Assembly: GCA_905195085.1 (NCBI GenBank)
Contig: CAJJUK010000011.1
Location: 1-38,183, forward strand
Direction of reading: 5' to 3'
From: an uncultured Christensenella sp.
GTDB lineage: Bacteria > Bacillota > Clostridia > Christensenellales > UBA1242
DNA length: 38,183 nucleotides
Every line of letters starts with the position of its first letter. The stretch's first letter is position 1. Below the pieces are notes generated by a model. It saw only the letters and a list, made by a program, of their open reading frames with translations, ran no database searches and was not told the origin of the DNA. A program made the translations under genes and the position numbers. Below are positions 9,299 through 17,229 of the stretch, one piece after another.

Positions 9299-9327
9299 AT
9301 TATAACATATCAATTATGTTATTTCAA
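9299..9327 (-). promoter_or_regulatory. Sigma-A promoter of the kinase-like gene, leaderless spacing
   Basis: On the minus strand TTGAAA (9322-9327), exactly 17 bases, TATAAT (9299-9304), then six bases (ATAAAT) to the ATG at 9292. No ribosome binding site can fit between the predicted transcription start and the ATG. Confidence 0.7.
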
Positions 9328-9336
9328 TATTTTGTT

Positions 9337-9573
9337 TCAGGATTTACCGCTGTCAAAAACGATATCTCCACACATAACATCAAAATATGAGAATGTTTGA
9401 AGTTTGTCGTCTTGGGTTTTGATTGTGAACACGCTTGGGTAGACATCTTTGATTGTCGCATTGACGGATTCAATTTTTTTCCTTCCTCTATTTATGCTCA
9501 TTTGAACGTTTTGCCCTTTCAATCCTGATATTTTTAACTTGATTTCATCAAGTCCATAAACAATTTTTCTCAT
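9337..9573 (-). CDS. veg: Veg family protein
   Basis: 78 residues from the ATG at 9573, which has AAAGGAGA eight bases upstream; longer forms starting at 9621 lack a site. The sequence carries the Veg pattern: a short N-terminal helix (DEIKLKISGLKGQNV), NRGRKK, then YPSVFTIK and a final SYFDV...I strand. In Bacillus subtilis Veg is a small, abundant, conserved protein reported to stimulate biofilm matrix gene expression. It is divergent from the sipL-like gene. The A+T-rich stretch between them has an ATTATA/TATAAT element at 9655-9660 that could serve either side, but no clear -35. Confidence 0.8.
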   Translation of the reverse strand: MRKIVYGLDEIKLKISGLKGQNVQMSINRGRKKIESVNATIKDVYPSVFTIKTQDDKLQTFSYFDVMCGDIVFDSGKS

Positions 9574-9684
9574 AAAATCTCCTTTTGATGATTTTTGACA
9601 TGAAAGAGAAAATTTATTCAATTTTTTGTTCTAAGCGGTTCATTTTGCAAGTATATTATACTAGTTTTTCATTTGGAGGGGTAT

Positions 9685-11205
9685 ATGTCTTTTGAAACAA
9701 ACAAGTTTAGAGTTGTAAAGAAAAAACGACTTGAAAAATCTCAGTTCAATGTTGAATGTAACATTGAAACTAACGTGGAGATTGACAAAATTTTGTCAGT
9801 CTGCCACACTGCTCAAGCAGAAACGGCCGAAATTTTGAATGGCACTGTCAATTATTCGGGCAGTCTTGACATCTGCTTGCTTTATTGCACTGTTGATGGT
9901 GAAATTGGAACAATAAATTCTTCATGTCCATTCACTTCAAAATTTGAAGACTCGGATATTGCTGTGGGCGACAAGGTTGGAATCCAGGTTGAAGTGGATG
10001 ACTATGCTATTGATTCTGTGACAAGTTCAAACATCAAAATCAACTGTACTGTGTGTCAATTTGGCGTACTGATATGCGAGAGAGAAGTGCCAAACATCAA
10101 AAGCGACGATGAAAATATGTGCACGCGTGAAGATGAGATGCTTGTCAACACTTTGGTTGGTCAGGCACAGGAAGTATTCACTGTTGAAAGCGAAGTTTCA
10201 ATCAAAGAACCAATCAAAAAGGTGCTTTTGTGTGATAGTCAGGTTTCTGTCAAATCAACAGAGAGCGGAGTAAATTTTGTTTCTGTGAGCGGCGAAGTTG
10301 TCACAAGAATTTTGTATTTGACAGAAAAAGATAGATTTGAATCTTCTTACGTGACAGAAAACTTTAAGGAAGAAGTTGAACTTGAAGGTGTAACTCGTGA
10401 AGCAGTCAGTGAAGCAACTGCTTGCATAAAAAGAAGTGCGGTTAAATGTGAAGTTTCTGAAGTGGATAAGGGTGTTGACATCAAAATTACAGTGCCAGTT
10501 GAAGTCAGAGTGACATCTTATCTTGAAAAGAGTGAAGTCATCATCAAGGACATTTACAGCACAGAAAACGAACTTGAAGTTTCAACTGAATCTTTTGAAA
10601 TGACAAAGCAACTTCAAGGGGACTATTTTGAAGCCAAGATTGATGGGACGTTAACTTTGGAAGATGACAAACCAAGAGTCGACAAGATTATGTTTGTCGG
10701 TGGCTCAAATCTTGCAATCACAAATTCTTACATCAAAAATGGAGAAGTGTTTGTTGAAGGAGTCAGCAAAACAAATGTTGTCTATTTGAATGATGAAACA
10801 AATTCTCTGCACAGTGTTGTGATTGAAGTTCCTTTTGTTGTTTCGGACAAATCAGGTGCAACTTGCGACAATGCACAAATTGAAAGTGTGTTTGCTGTGC
10901 TTTATGATGTTGATGTCGTTGTCAAGAAAGGAAGAGAATTCTATTTTGATGCAAAACTCAAAATCAATGTAAACTATGATTGTGATGAAGTTGAGGCTGT
11001 CATTTCCAACATCAATTTGGCAAGTGAGTATCCTGAGAGAGATTGTGCGATCGAACTTATTTTTGCAAGTGCAGGGCAGTCTTCTTGGGACCTTGCAAAA
11101 AGCGTCAAAGTCAGAGAAGAAACAATTATGCTTCAAAATCCTGAACTTGCATTCCCACTTGAAAAAGATGAAAATGTGATTGTGTATTATCAGAAGAGAA
11201 ATTAA
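9685..11205 (+). CDS. sipL: SipL-like spore morphogenesis protein (DUF3794 repeats plus C-terminal LysM)
   Basis: 506 residues from the ATG at 9685, which is preceded by GGAGGGG. The protein is soluble and acidic, with no signal peptide or membrane helix. It has repeated beta-rich DUF3794-type segments (for example HTAQAETAEILNGTVNYSG and later copies around 150-260 and 300-420), and the last 50 or so residues match a LysM fold (SAGQSSWDLAKSVKVREE, then N-P-E and a V-I-V-Y-Y strand). This is the architecture of Clostridioides SipL, which binds SpoIVA and is needed for coat and cortex assembly in the mother cell. The neighbours spoIIR, sleB and ypeB support a sporulation role. A sigma-E promoter is expected but was not clearly seen. 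Confidence 0.8.
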   Translation: MSFETNKFRVVKKKRLEKSQFNVECNIETNVEIDKILSVCHTAQAETAEILNGTVNYSGSLDICLLYCTVDGEIGTINSSCPFTSKFEDSDIAVGDKVGIQVEVDDYAIDSVTSSNIKINCTVCQFGVLICEREVPNIKSDDENMCTREDEMLVNTLVGQAQEVFTVESEVSIKEPIKKVLLCDSQVSVKSTESGVNFVSVSGEVVTRILYLTEKDRFESSYVTENFKEEVELEGVTREAVSEATACIKRSAVKCEVSEVDKGVDIKITVPVEVRVTSYLEKSEVIIKDIYSTENELEVSTESFEMTKQLQGDYFEAKIDGTLTLEDDKPRVDKIMFVGGSNLAITNSYIKNGEVFVEGVSKTNVVYLNDETNSLHSVVIEVPFVVSDKSGATCDNAQIESVFAVLYDVDVVVKKGREFYFDAKLKINVNYDCDEVEAVISNINLASEYPERDCAIELIFASAGQSSWDLAKSVKVREETIMLQNPELAFPLEKDENVIVYYQKRN

Positions 11206-11253
11206 TTTTAAAAGATAAGTACCTCTCAAACTTTTAAAAAATTAATAAAAAAG

Positions 11254-11285
11254 AAAAAAATCGCAATTTTTTGCGGTTTTTTTAT
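11254..11285 (+). terminator. Terminator after sipL
   Basis: Stem AAAAAATCGCAA / TTGCGGTTTTTTT with a TTTT loop and one G-T pair, followed by more T. It separates sipL from spoIIR. Confidence 0.8.
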
Positions 11286-11320
11286 TATTTTTCAGACAAA
11301 AATTCGTTTGTGAGGGATTT

Positions 11321-11854
11321 ATGAAATACATTTTGTCATTTGTCGGAATTGGAATCATTTGCTTGGCAATCTTTCTTTGTGGCGGAAATAATGTTTCCGC
11401 AAGCGCATTGAATGAAGATTATATGAGAATTCATATAACAGCAAATTCCAATTCTGCCACGGACCAAAATTTGAAATATAAAGTTAAAGATGCAGTGGTG
11501 GATTTTTTGATTCCAAAACTTGCCTATGCAGAAAACAAAGATGAAGCAACAGACATCATTGTGCTCAGTTTGTTTGACTTGCAAAAGGTTGTAAATGATG
11601 TTCTCAAAAGTGAAGGTGTTAGATATTCTGCCACAATTTCCATCACTCAAGAAGAAATGCCGGCACGTGCATATGATGATTTGGTGCTTGAAGAAGGCGT
11701 TTATGATTGTTTGAAAATTGATTTGGGGGCTGGGAAAGGCGACAATTGGTGGTGCGTTGTTTTTCCTGCTGTATGTTTTCTCTCTTCAAAAAATTACGAA
11801 AATTATGTTTATATTTCAAAAATTTGGGAAATTATAAATAGTGTAATACGATAA
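11321..11854 (+). CDS. spoIIR: Stage II sporulation protein R (SpoIIR)
   Basis: 177 residues with an N-terminal hydrophobic signal (about 3-27). The conserved family blocks follow: MRIHITANSNSATDQNLKYKVKDAV near 36-60, the EEGVYDCLKIDLGAGKGDNWWCVVFPAVCF block near 125-153, and a C-terminal helix. SpoIIR is secreted from the forespore into the intermembrane space, where it triggers SpoIIGA to process pro-sigma-E. Both of those partners lie in this window (34212-35760). GAGGG at 11312-11316 is the ribosome site. In B. subtilis the gene is read by sigma-F, but no clear sigma-F promoter is visible here. It sits 11 bases before sleB. Confidence 0.9.
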   Translation: MKYILSFVGIGIICLAIFLCGGNNVSASALNEDYMRIHITANSNSATDQNLKYKVKDAVVDFLIPKLAYAENKDEATDIIVLSLFDLQKVVNDVLKSEGVRYSATISITQEEMPARAYDDLVLEEGVYDCLKIDLGAGKGDNWWCVVFPAVCFLSSKNYENYVYISKIWEIINSVIR

Positions 11855-11865
11855 AAGGAGAAAAT

Positions 11866-12549
11866 ATGAAGAAAAAATTATTTGCGTTGACTTTTGCAGT
11901 TATGTTTGCAATCATGTCAATCGGTACGCTTACTGTGGTTTTGACAAATTACATACAACCAAACATTGAATATGTTGAAGCGGCATTGACAACTTCTCAA
12001 ACAAGAACAGTACAAACAAAATTGAAAAGATGGGGATATTATACTGGAAATGTAGATGGAATTTATGGTAATTTAACTCGCAAGGCAGTCAGATATTTCC
12101 AAAGCAAAAATGGACTTTCTGTTGATGGAATTGTTGGTCCAAAAACGGCGGCGGCTCTTGGAATGACCTTGTCTTCATCTGATGACAATTCGGTTTCCAA
12201 CAGTGACTTGTATCTTTTGGCTAAGTGTGTTTACGCTGAAGCTCGTGGAGAAAGTTACACTGGACAAGTTGCAGTTGCGGCAGTTATTTTGAACAGGGTT
12301 GAAAGTCCTGATTTTCCAAATACTATTGCTGGAGTTATCTATCAACCGTGGGCTTTTACCGCAGTTAATGACGGTCAAATTAATCTTGAACCTAATCAAA
12401 CAGCTTACAATGCCGCTCGTGATGCTTTGAATGGTTGGGACCCTACTTATGGTGCGTTGTATTACTATAACGCAAGCACCGCAACAAACAAATGGATATA
12501 CAGTAAGACGACAACAGTTGTGATTGGCAATCATGTGTTTGCAATTTAA
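11866..12549 (+). CDS. sleB: Spore cortex-lytic enzyme SleB
   Basis: 227 residues. Order: signal peptide (1-40), peptidoglycan-binding domain type 1 (about 45-105, with LKRWGYYTGNVDGIYG and the AVRYFQSKNGL repeat), and a hydrolase_2 catalytic domain (about 115-227) with YAEARGES, where E125 is the likely catalytic acid. SleB is a lytic transglycosylase that degrades muramic-delta-lactam cortex during germination. AAAGGAG precedes the ATG. ypeB follows directly, as in most spore-formers, where each protein stabilises the other. Co-transcription with spoIIR is possible from the 11-base gap. Confidence 0.93.
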   Translation: MKKKLFALTFAVMFAIMSIGTLTVVLTNYIQPNIEYVEAALTTSQTRTVQTKLKRWGYYTGNVDGIYGNLTRKAVRYFQSKNGLSVDGIVGPKTAAALGMTLSSSDDNSVSNSDLYLLAKCVYAEARGESYTGQVAVAAVILNRVESPDFPNTIAGVIYQPWAFTAVNDGQINLEPNQTAYNAARDALNGWDPTYGALYYYNASTATNKWIYSKTTTVVIGNHVFAI

Positions 12550-12559
12550 GGAGAGTATT

Positions 12560-13987
12560 ATGAAAGAAGATAAAAACATCGCTAAGAAAGAAGACAAAGA
12601 TGTCAAAAAATCAAAACAAACACAAGACAAGAAGAAATCGTCGGGAAAGAACAAATATAAAGGTGCTGTCATTGGACTTTCGATTGCGACAGGGGTGTTG
12701 GGACTTAGCACAATAGGTCTTGGTATTGGTTACGGAATGTCAATGTCTCAGGCGAACAGTTATTCCTTGCAACTTGAAAATATTTACAAGAAAAATTATT
12801 ATGAACTTGTCGACACTGTCAACACGGCCGACATGAACATAAGCAAACTTCTTGCTTCAAGCAGTGAGGACTATCAAGCAAAAATGCTCAATGACCTTGC
12901 ACAAGGAGCAAAAGAAATGCAAAGTAATATTGCCGCGCTTCCACTTTCCAGTGACAATATTGTTGAAAGTGTCAGATTCATTAATCAAATGTCTGGCTAT
13001 ACGCAGACTTTGCAAGAAAAAGTTGCAAAGGGTGGTGAGTTGACCGAAAGCGACCTAAACACACTCAATGATATGCATGAATCTTTGACTGAAATGAAAA
13101 AATATCTCAATCAAATGTCTGAAAAAATGATTTATGGTTACAGCATTTTGGATGCAAGCAATCATATTGATGGTGATTATGATGATTTTTCTTTAGACTT
13201 TGCACAAATCAAATCTGATGATACTGAATATCCAACCATGATTTATGACGGTCCATTCTCTGATTCGGTTGTCAACCAAAAAGTTAAGGGATTGACTGGG
13301 AGCGAGATATCAAAAGATGAAGCATACAAGATTGTGGACTCATATTTCAAAAATATCTCCAATCTTCAATATCAAGGACAAACGAATGGTAAGTTCAGCA
13401 CTTATAACTATGTATTGTTGAATACAGACAATCAAAAGGTTTATGTTCAAGTGACAAAGATAGGTGGAAAAATTTTGACAGTCAGTGGACATGTTGATTC
13501 TGGTGTTAAGAACATAACCATGCAACAAGCAGAAAAGATTGCACTTGATTTTGCAAAAGGAAATGGTGTGGAAAATGCTGAGATTGTTTGGAGTGAAGAG
13601 CTAGATTCTCAAGCATATTTCAACATTTCGCCAAAACAAAATGGAATTATTCTTTATCCTGACCTTGTCAAAGTGAAGGTTGATTTGGAGAACGGAAATG
13701 TTATTGGTTATGATGCAGTATCTTACTGGATTAACCACACTTCCAGAGAAATTTCAGGAGCAACTGTGACAAAGGAAATGGCAAAGACAAACATTGACAC
13801 CTCCTTCTCAATCAAGAATGAAAGACTTGTTTTGGCTCCACTTGACTACAACAGAGAGGTTTTGTGTTGGGAATTTGAATGTGAAAGAAATGGTTCAACT
13901 TATTATTTCTACATCAACGCAAACACAAATGTTGAAGAGAACATATTGAAAGTTGTGAAAACAAACGATGGAAGCAAACTTATGTAA
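12560..13987 (+). CDS. ypeB: Germination protein YpeB
   Basis: 475 residues from the ATG at 12560, which has AAGGAGAG (12548-12555) overlapping the sleB stop. The N-terminal 35 residues are very Lys-rich, followed by one membrane helix (about 37-62), a helical domain (about 65-200), and C-terminal PepSY-type repeats, seen as ISKDEAYKIVDSYF, ITMQQAEKIALDFA and VTKEMAKTNID. This matches YpeB, which is needed to deposit and stabilise SleB in the spore. The Lys-rich cytoplasmic tail is longer than in Bacillus YpeB. Confidence 0.9.
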   Translation: MKEDKNIAKKEDKDVKKSKQTQDKKKSSGKNKYKGAVIGLSIATGVLGLSTIGLGIGYGMSMSQANSYSLQLENIYKKNYYELVDTVNTADMNISKLLASSSEDYQAKMLNDLAQGAKEMQSNIAALPLSSDNIVESVRFINQMSGYTQTLQEKVAKGGELTESDLNTLNDMHESLTEMKKYLNQMSEKMIYGYSILDASNHIDGDYDDFSLDFAQIKSDDTEYPTMIYDGPFSDSVVNQKVKGLTGSEISKDEAYKIVDSYFKNISNLQYQGQTNGKFSTYNYVLLNTDNQKVYVQVTKIGGKILTVSGHVDSGVKNITMQQAEKIALDFAKGNGVENAEIVWSEELDSQAYFNISPKQNGIILYPDLVKVKVDLENGNVIGYDAVSYWINHTSREISGATVTKEMAKTNIDTSFSIKNERLVLAPLDYNREVLCWEFECERNGSTYYFYINANTNVEENILKVVKTNDGSKLM

Positions 13988-13994
13988 ATTAATT

Positions 13995-14026
13995 AAAAAA
14001 GATGAAATTAATTTTCATCTTTTTTA
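13995..14026. terminator. Bidirectional terminator between ypeB and the 14008-14724 gene
   Basis: Stem AAAAAAGATGAAA (13995-14007) / TTTCATCTTTTTT (14013-14025) with T-tracts on both strands. The minus-strand gene's stop codon (14008-14010) lies in the loop. Confidence 0.85.
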
Positions 14027-14724
14027 TTTTTTTCATTTTTCATTTGGTTTTCACTTCCTTCATTATTGTTGCCAACTTTTTTCGTTTCTCCTTCCGTTTG
14101 TTTACGTTTTTCCATAAAAGCAGATTTGCCAATCACAAAGAAACCAAGGCAGATGACAAGAATGCTTGCAATCACACCAGTGGTTGCGTTGTACATATAT
14201 GTGTTTTTTGTCCCAGTTGCAGAGAGCAGAGCCACTTGTGTCATAACCATTGCAAACAAGGAAGAGCCAATGTTGCAACATCTCAGACTAAGAAGCAAGA
14301 TGTCGTCTTTTTTTCTGACCTTGATTAGATTGTGAATGGAGATTCCAAGTTCCACGAAGGAGCAAAGTGCGATAGTTATTGACCAAATCATGTTGTATTG
14401 AAAGTCAATTTGCCAAATATAAAGTCCGCCCATATAAATTCCAAAGGCAATTCCACTGATTATCAGCAGAATGCCAATGATCAACGACTTTGTTTCAAGG
14501 TTGATTTCTTTTGTTGTTTTATGGTTGGAAACAAAAACTTTTTTGCTAAATCCCAAAAGCAGAGTGTATGCACCACTTATGCAGTAGAGATAAGAACGCA
14601 TGAAAACGCCAAACAAAATTTTTCCTATTGCCCAAAAGAAATTATATAACATTGTTATGAATGTTATCACTTTGACTCTTTTGTCAGAATCTTTCAGGGA
14701 ATGGATATGTTGTTTGATGTTCAT
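14008..14724 (-). CDS. Unrecognised polytopic membrane protein
   Basis: 238 residues with about five or six hydrophobic segments (around 19-45, 50-62, 82-105, 110-130, 148-168, 182-202) and a charged cytoplasmic tail of about 35 residues rich in Lys, Glu and Asn. I do not recognise a family or motif. The gene is monocistronic, convergent with ypeB. It has a leaderless-type promoter and no ribosome binding site. Its position between ypeB and spoVG could suggest a sporulation link, but the housekeeping-type promoter does not support that. Confidence 0.6.
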   Translation of the reverse strand: MNIKQHIHSLKDSDKRVKVITFITMLYNFFWAIGKILFGVFMRSYLYCISGAYTLLLGFSKKVFVSNHKTTKEINLETKSLIIGILLIISGIAFGIYMGGLYIWQIDFQYNMIWSITIALCSFVELGISIHNLIKVRKKDDILLLSLRCCNIGSSLFAMVMTQVALLSATGTKNTYMYNATTGVIASILVICLGFFVIGKSAFMEKRKQTEGETKKVGNNNEGSENQMKNEKNKKDEN

Positions 14725-14730
14725 ATATTA

Positions 14731-14759
14731 ATTATACAAAAATTTTGAAAGGGAAACAA
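14731..14759 (-). promoter_or_regulatory. Sigma-A promoter of the 14008-14724 gene, leaderless spacing
   Basis: On the minus strand TTGTTT (14754-14759), 17 bases, TATAAT (14731-14736), then six bases (TAATAT) to the ATG at 14724. The -35 box touches the spoVG terminator. Confidence 0.6.
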
Positions 14760-14788
14760 AAAAATCTACAAATTAATGTAGATTTTTT
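14759..14788 (-). terminator. Terminator of spoVG
   Basis: Stem AAAAAATCTACA / TGTAGATTTTTT around AATTAA. It lies just downstream of the spoVG stop on the minus strand. Confidence 0.8.
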
Positions 14789-14801
14789 ATAAACACTCGA
14801 A

Positions 14802-15077
14802 TTATTCATTTTCTGCGTTTGCAAGTGCTTTTTCATATTCAGCAAGGATTTTTTCTTTAAGCATTTCTCTAACTTCAGTTTTGATTGGGTGAACAATGTC
14901 TTTGAATTCTCCCTCGTTAGTTTTTCTGCTTGGCATTGAAAGAAAATAACCATCTTTGCCGTTGATGACTTTGATGTCATGAACAACGAGTTCATCATCG
15001 ATTGTGATTGATGCAACTGCTTTGAGTTTGTCGTTGCCGTTGTTTACAAGTCTTACTCTAATGTCCGTAATCTTCAA
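14802..15077 (-). CDS. spoVG: Septation/sporulation regulator SpoVG
   Basis: 91 residues, matching SpoVG nearly end to end: MKITDIRVRLVN, then ASITIDDELVVHDIKVI, GYFLSMPSRK, GEFKDIVHPI and a C-terminal helix. SpoVG is a small nucleic-acid-binding regulator that affects septation, sporulation and many post-transcriptional targets in Bacillota. The start codon is TTG at 15077-15075, supported by family alignment and an AAAGGAAGG site. An ATG eight bases upstream opens only ATG-GAA-ACT-TGA, whose stop overlaps the TTG. The gene is divergent from murC. Confidence 0.93.
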   Translation of the reverse strand: MKITDIRVRLVNNGNDKLKAVASITIDDELVVHDIKVINGKDGYFLSMPSRKTNEGEFKDIVHPIKTEVREMLKEKILAEYEKALANAENE

Positions 15078-15124
15078 GTTTCCATACCTTCCTTTTTTTA
15101 GATTAACCTTTATCGGTCGAAATA

Positions 15125-15152
15125 ATTATATCATAATTGTTTCTTTTTGCAA
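15125..15152 (-). promoter_or_regulatory. Promoter of spoVG
   Basis: On the minus strand TTGCAA (15147-15152), 16 bases, TATAAT (15125-15130), about 48 bases before the spoVG start. It reads as a sigma-A promoter; no sigma-H match like that of B. subtilis spoVG was seen. Confidence 0.6.
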
Positions 15153-15166
15153 AAGATTTTTCAATA

Positions 15167-15196
15167 TTGTCAAAGATTTTTTGAAATTCATATAAC
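15167..15196 (+). promoter_or_regulatory. Promoter of murC, leaderless spacing
   Basis: TTGTCA (15167-15172), 18 bases, TATAAC (15191-15196), then five bases (CAAAT) to the ATG at 15202. No Shine-Dalgarno sequence is present. It starts the long cell-wall gene run and lies back-to-back with the spoVG promoter. Confidence 0.6.
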
Positions 15197-15201
15197 CAAA
15201 T

Positions 15202-16479
15202 ATGAAAAAATATTATTTCTTAGGCATAGGTGGTGTATCTATGTCAGCACTTGCTGTGATGCTTAAACATCGTGGTTTTGAAGTTGGTGGTTATGACGAA
15301 TTTTCTGGAAAGGGAACCGAGATTTTAAGCAAAGAGGGCATTGATGTTGATTATGTTTTGAAAGAAGAAAAAATTTTGCAAGCGGACGAGATTTGTTATT
15401 CATCAGCAATCAAACAAGACAATCCATTGTTTATCTTTGCGAAAGAAAATGACAAAAAAATGTCATCACGTGGCAAAATTTTGGGACAAATTGCAAGTGA
15501 CTATGAAAAAGTGATTGCAGTTGCAGGTTCTCATGGAAAAACAACCACAACAGCAATGATTTATCAAATCTTGATGTGCGCAGGAAAAAATCCAACTTTG
15601 CATCTTGGGGGATACAAACTTGATGATGGGCTGAATTTTCATTTGGGAGATAAAGAGTTTTTTGTGACTGAAGCGTGTGAATATCATGACAACTTTCTTT
15701 TTTTGAAACCATACATTTCAGTTGTGACAAACATTGAAAAAGAGCATTTGGACTATTTTAAAACCTTTCAAAATCAATTAAAGTCGTTTGAAAAATTTAA
15801 AGAGCTATCCGAGTTTGTCATTGATGGTATGAATGGATTGAGTGCAAAGAATGTTCGTCATGACAAATTGGGGCGGCTGAGATTCGGTCTTTATGAAAAA
15901 GACAAAAAATTCTTTGATTTAAATTTGAACATATGTGAAGATGTAAACACTCAAAATTGTATTTATGCCTATCAGGTTGCAAAAAAGTTGGGAATTGATG
16001 ATTGTTTAATCAAACTCGGACTTGAAAGTTACATGGGAGTCAGCACAAGATTTGAAAAAGTTTGCTGTCCTTTCTTTGATGCGGTTGTGTGTGATTATGC
16101 GCATCATCCAACAGAAATTTCAAAAGCGATTAGATCGGCAAAGAAGATTTATAAAAACAGAGAAATTATTACAATCTTTCAACCGCACACATATTCAAGA
16201 ACAAAATTGCTGTTGGACGATTTTGTCAAAACCTTTCAAGAAGTTGAAGAGCCATTGTTTTTCAGAACATATTCTGCAAGGGAAAAACCAGAAGATGGTT
16301 TGAGTGCTTTACAACTTACAGAAATTTTGAAAAAAACAAACAAAAATGCGAAATATTTTGAAAATTTTGAAGATTTGAAAACATTTTTGCTTCAAAAGCA
16401 AAAAAACAAAGTGATGTTGTTGTTCGTCGGTGCCGGCGACCTGCCAGAGATATTACACAAAAATAATTTTATTTCATAG
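15202..16479 (+). CDS. murC: UDP-N-acetylmuramate--L-alanine ligase MurC
   Basis: 425 residues, slightly shorter than the usual 430-490. It has an N-terminal Rossmann-type substrate domain opening YFLGIGGVSMSALA, an ATP-binding P-loop GSHGKTTTT (109-117), the central-domain EACEYHDNFL block, DYAHHPTEI, and a C-terminal domain with FQPHTYSRT. It adds L-Ala to UDP-MurNAc in the cytoplasm. It is the first gene of the mur/fts run, and its stop codon is nine bases before the next ATG. Confidence 0.95.
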   Translation: MKKYYFLGIGGVSMSALAVMLKHRGFEVGGYDEFSGKGTEILSKEGIDVDYVLKEEKILQADEICYSSAIKQDNPLFIFAKENDKKMSSRGKILGQIASDYEKVIAVAGSHGKTTTTAMIYQILMCAGKNPTLHLGGYKLDDGLNFHLGDKEFFVTEACEYHDNFLFLKPYISVVTNIEKEHLDYFKTFQNQLKSFEKFKELSEFVIDGMNGLSAKNVRHDKLGRLRFGLYEKDKKFFDLNLNICEDVNTQNCIYAYQVAKKLGIDDCLIKLGLESYMGVSTRFEKVCCPFFDAVVCDYAHHPTEISKAIRSAKKIYKNREIITIFQPHTYSRTKLLLDDFVKTFQEVEEPLFFRTYSAREKPEDGLSALQLTEILKKTNKNAKYFENFEDLKTFLLQKQKNKVMLLFVGAGDLPEILHKNNFIS

Positions 16480-16482
16480 AAT
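16453..16482 (+). promoter_or_regulatory. Possible internal promoter before the alpha/beta hydrolase
   Basis: TTACAC (16453-16458), 18 bases, TAGAAT (16477-16482, using the murC stop codon), then six bases to the ATG at 16489. It has the same spacing as the clearer leaderless promoters, but the hexamers are weaker. Confidence 0.35.
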
Positions 16483-16488
16483 GATTTT

Positions 16489-17211
16489 ATGAAATATGTC
16501 TATCGTGATGCGCAGATTTTCTACAGGTTTATCAACAAAAAAAGTGATGTGACAAACATATTTTTACATGGGTGGGGCTGTGACCACAAAAGTCTTTTGT
16601 TTTGCAAAGATTTTGTTCAAGGACAAAATGCACTTTTTGTTGATTTTCCACCTTTTGGGGAGAGTTCAAAAAACATAAGAAATTGGAGTGTTTTCACCTA
16701 TGCAAACATGGTCATATCTCTATGTCAGCATTTGGGTGTCAAAAAATTTAACATCATTGGGCACTCCTTTGGTGGAAGAATTGCCATAATTATGGCTGTG
16801 CTGTGCAAGGAAGAGTCGCAAAAAGTGGTGTTGGTTGACAGTGCAGGATTGAAACCAAGAAGAAGTTTGAATTATTATTTGAAAGTTTACAATTACAAAC
16901 TCAGGAAAAAGTTGGGGCTTGATGTTTCAAAATATGGAAGTTGTGATTATTTGGCACTGAACACTGAAATGAGAAAAATTTTCAACAGCATTGTCACCAC
17001 TTATCTTGATGATTTTTTACCATTTATAAAAGCAAAGACTTTGATAATCTTTGGAGAGAATGACAAAACAACACCGATTTATATGGCAAAAAAATTTAAG
17101 AGACAGATTAAAAATTCTGAGCTTGTGTTGTTGAAAGAGGCGGGACATTTTTGTTTTGTGGACAGAAGGATGGAGTTCTCGAAATGTCTTGAAGATTTTT
17201 TGAAAAATTAA
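16489..17211 (+). CDS. Alpha/beta-hydrolase fold protein
   Basis: 240 residues. Visible features are LHGWGCDHKS (oxyanion region), the nucleophile elbow IIGHSFGGRIAI with serine in GHSFGG, an acid in IFGENDKTTP, and the catalytic His in EAGHFCFVDR. The triad is therefore complete. There is no signal peptide, so it is cytoplasmic. It sits between murC and murF and is probably co-transcribed. Similar hydrolases are found in mur clusters of some Clostridia, but the substrate is not known. No ribosome binding site precedes the ATG; a weak leaderless promoter or coupling to murC may explain its expression. Confidence 0.8.
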   Translation: MKYVYRDAQIFYRFINKKSDVTNIFLHGWGCDHKSLLFCKDFVQGQNALFVDFPPFGESSKNIRNWSVFTYANMVISLCQHLGVKKFNIIGHSFGGRIAIIMAVLCKEESQKVVLVDSAGLKPRRSLNYYLKVYNYKLRKKLGLDVSKYGSCDYLALNTEMRKIFNSIVTTYLDDFLPFIKAKTLIIFGENDKTTPIYMAKKFKRQIKNSELVLLKEAGHFCFVDRRMEFSKCLEDFLKN

Positions 17212-17229
17212 CAAAAGAAAGGAGAGATT

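Noticed and set aside
9645..9685. Sigma-E promoter for sipL
   Set aside because: A TATATTATACTAG stretch is present but the -35 and spacing do not fit the sigma-E consensus well enough to call.
11286..11320. Sigma-F promoter for spoIIR
   Set aside because: Expected from Bacillus, but no GCATA-like -35 with a GG-rich -10 is found between the terminator and the ribosome site.
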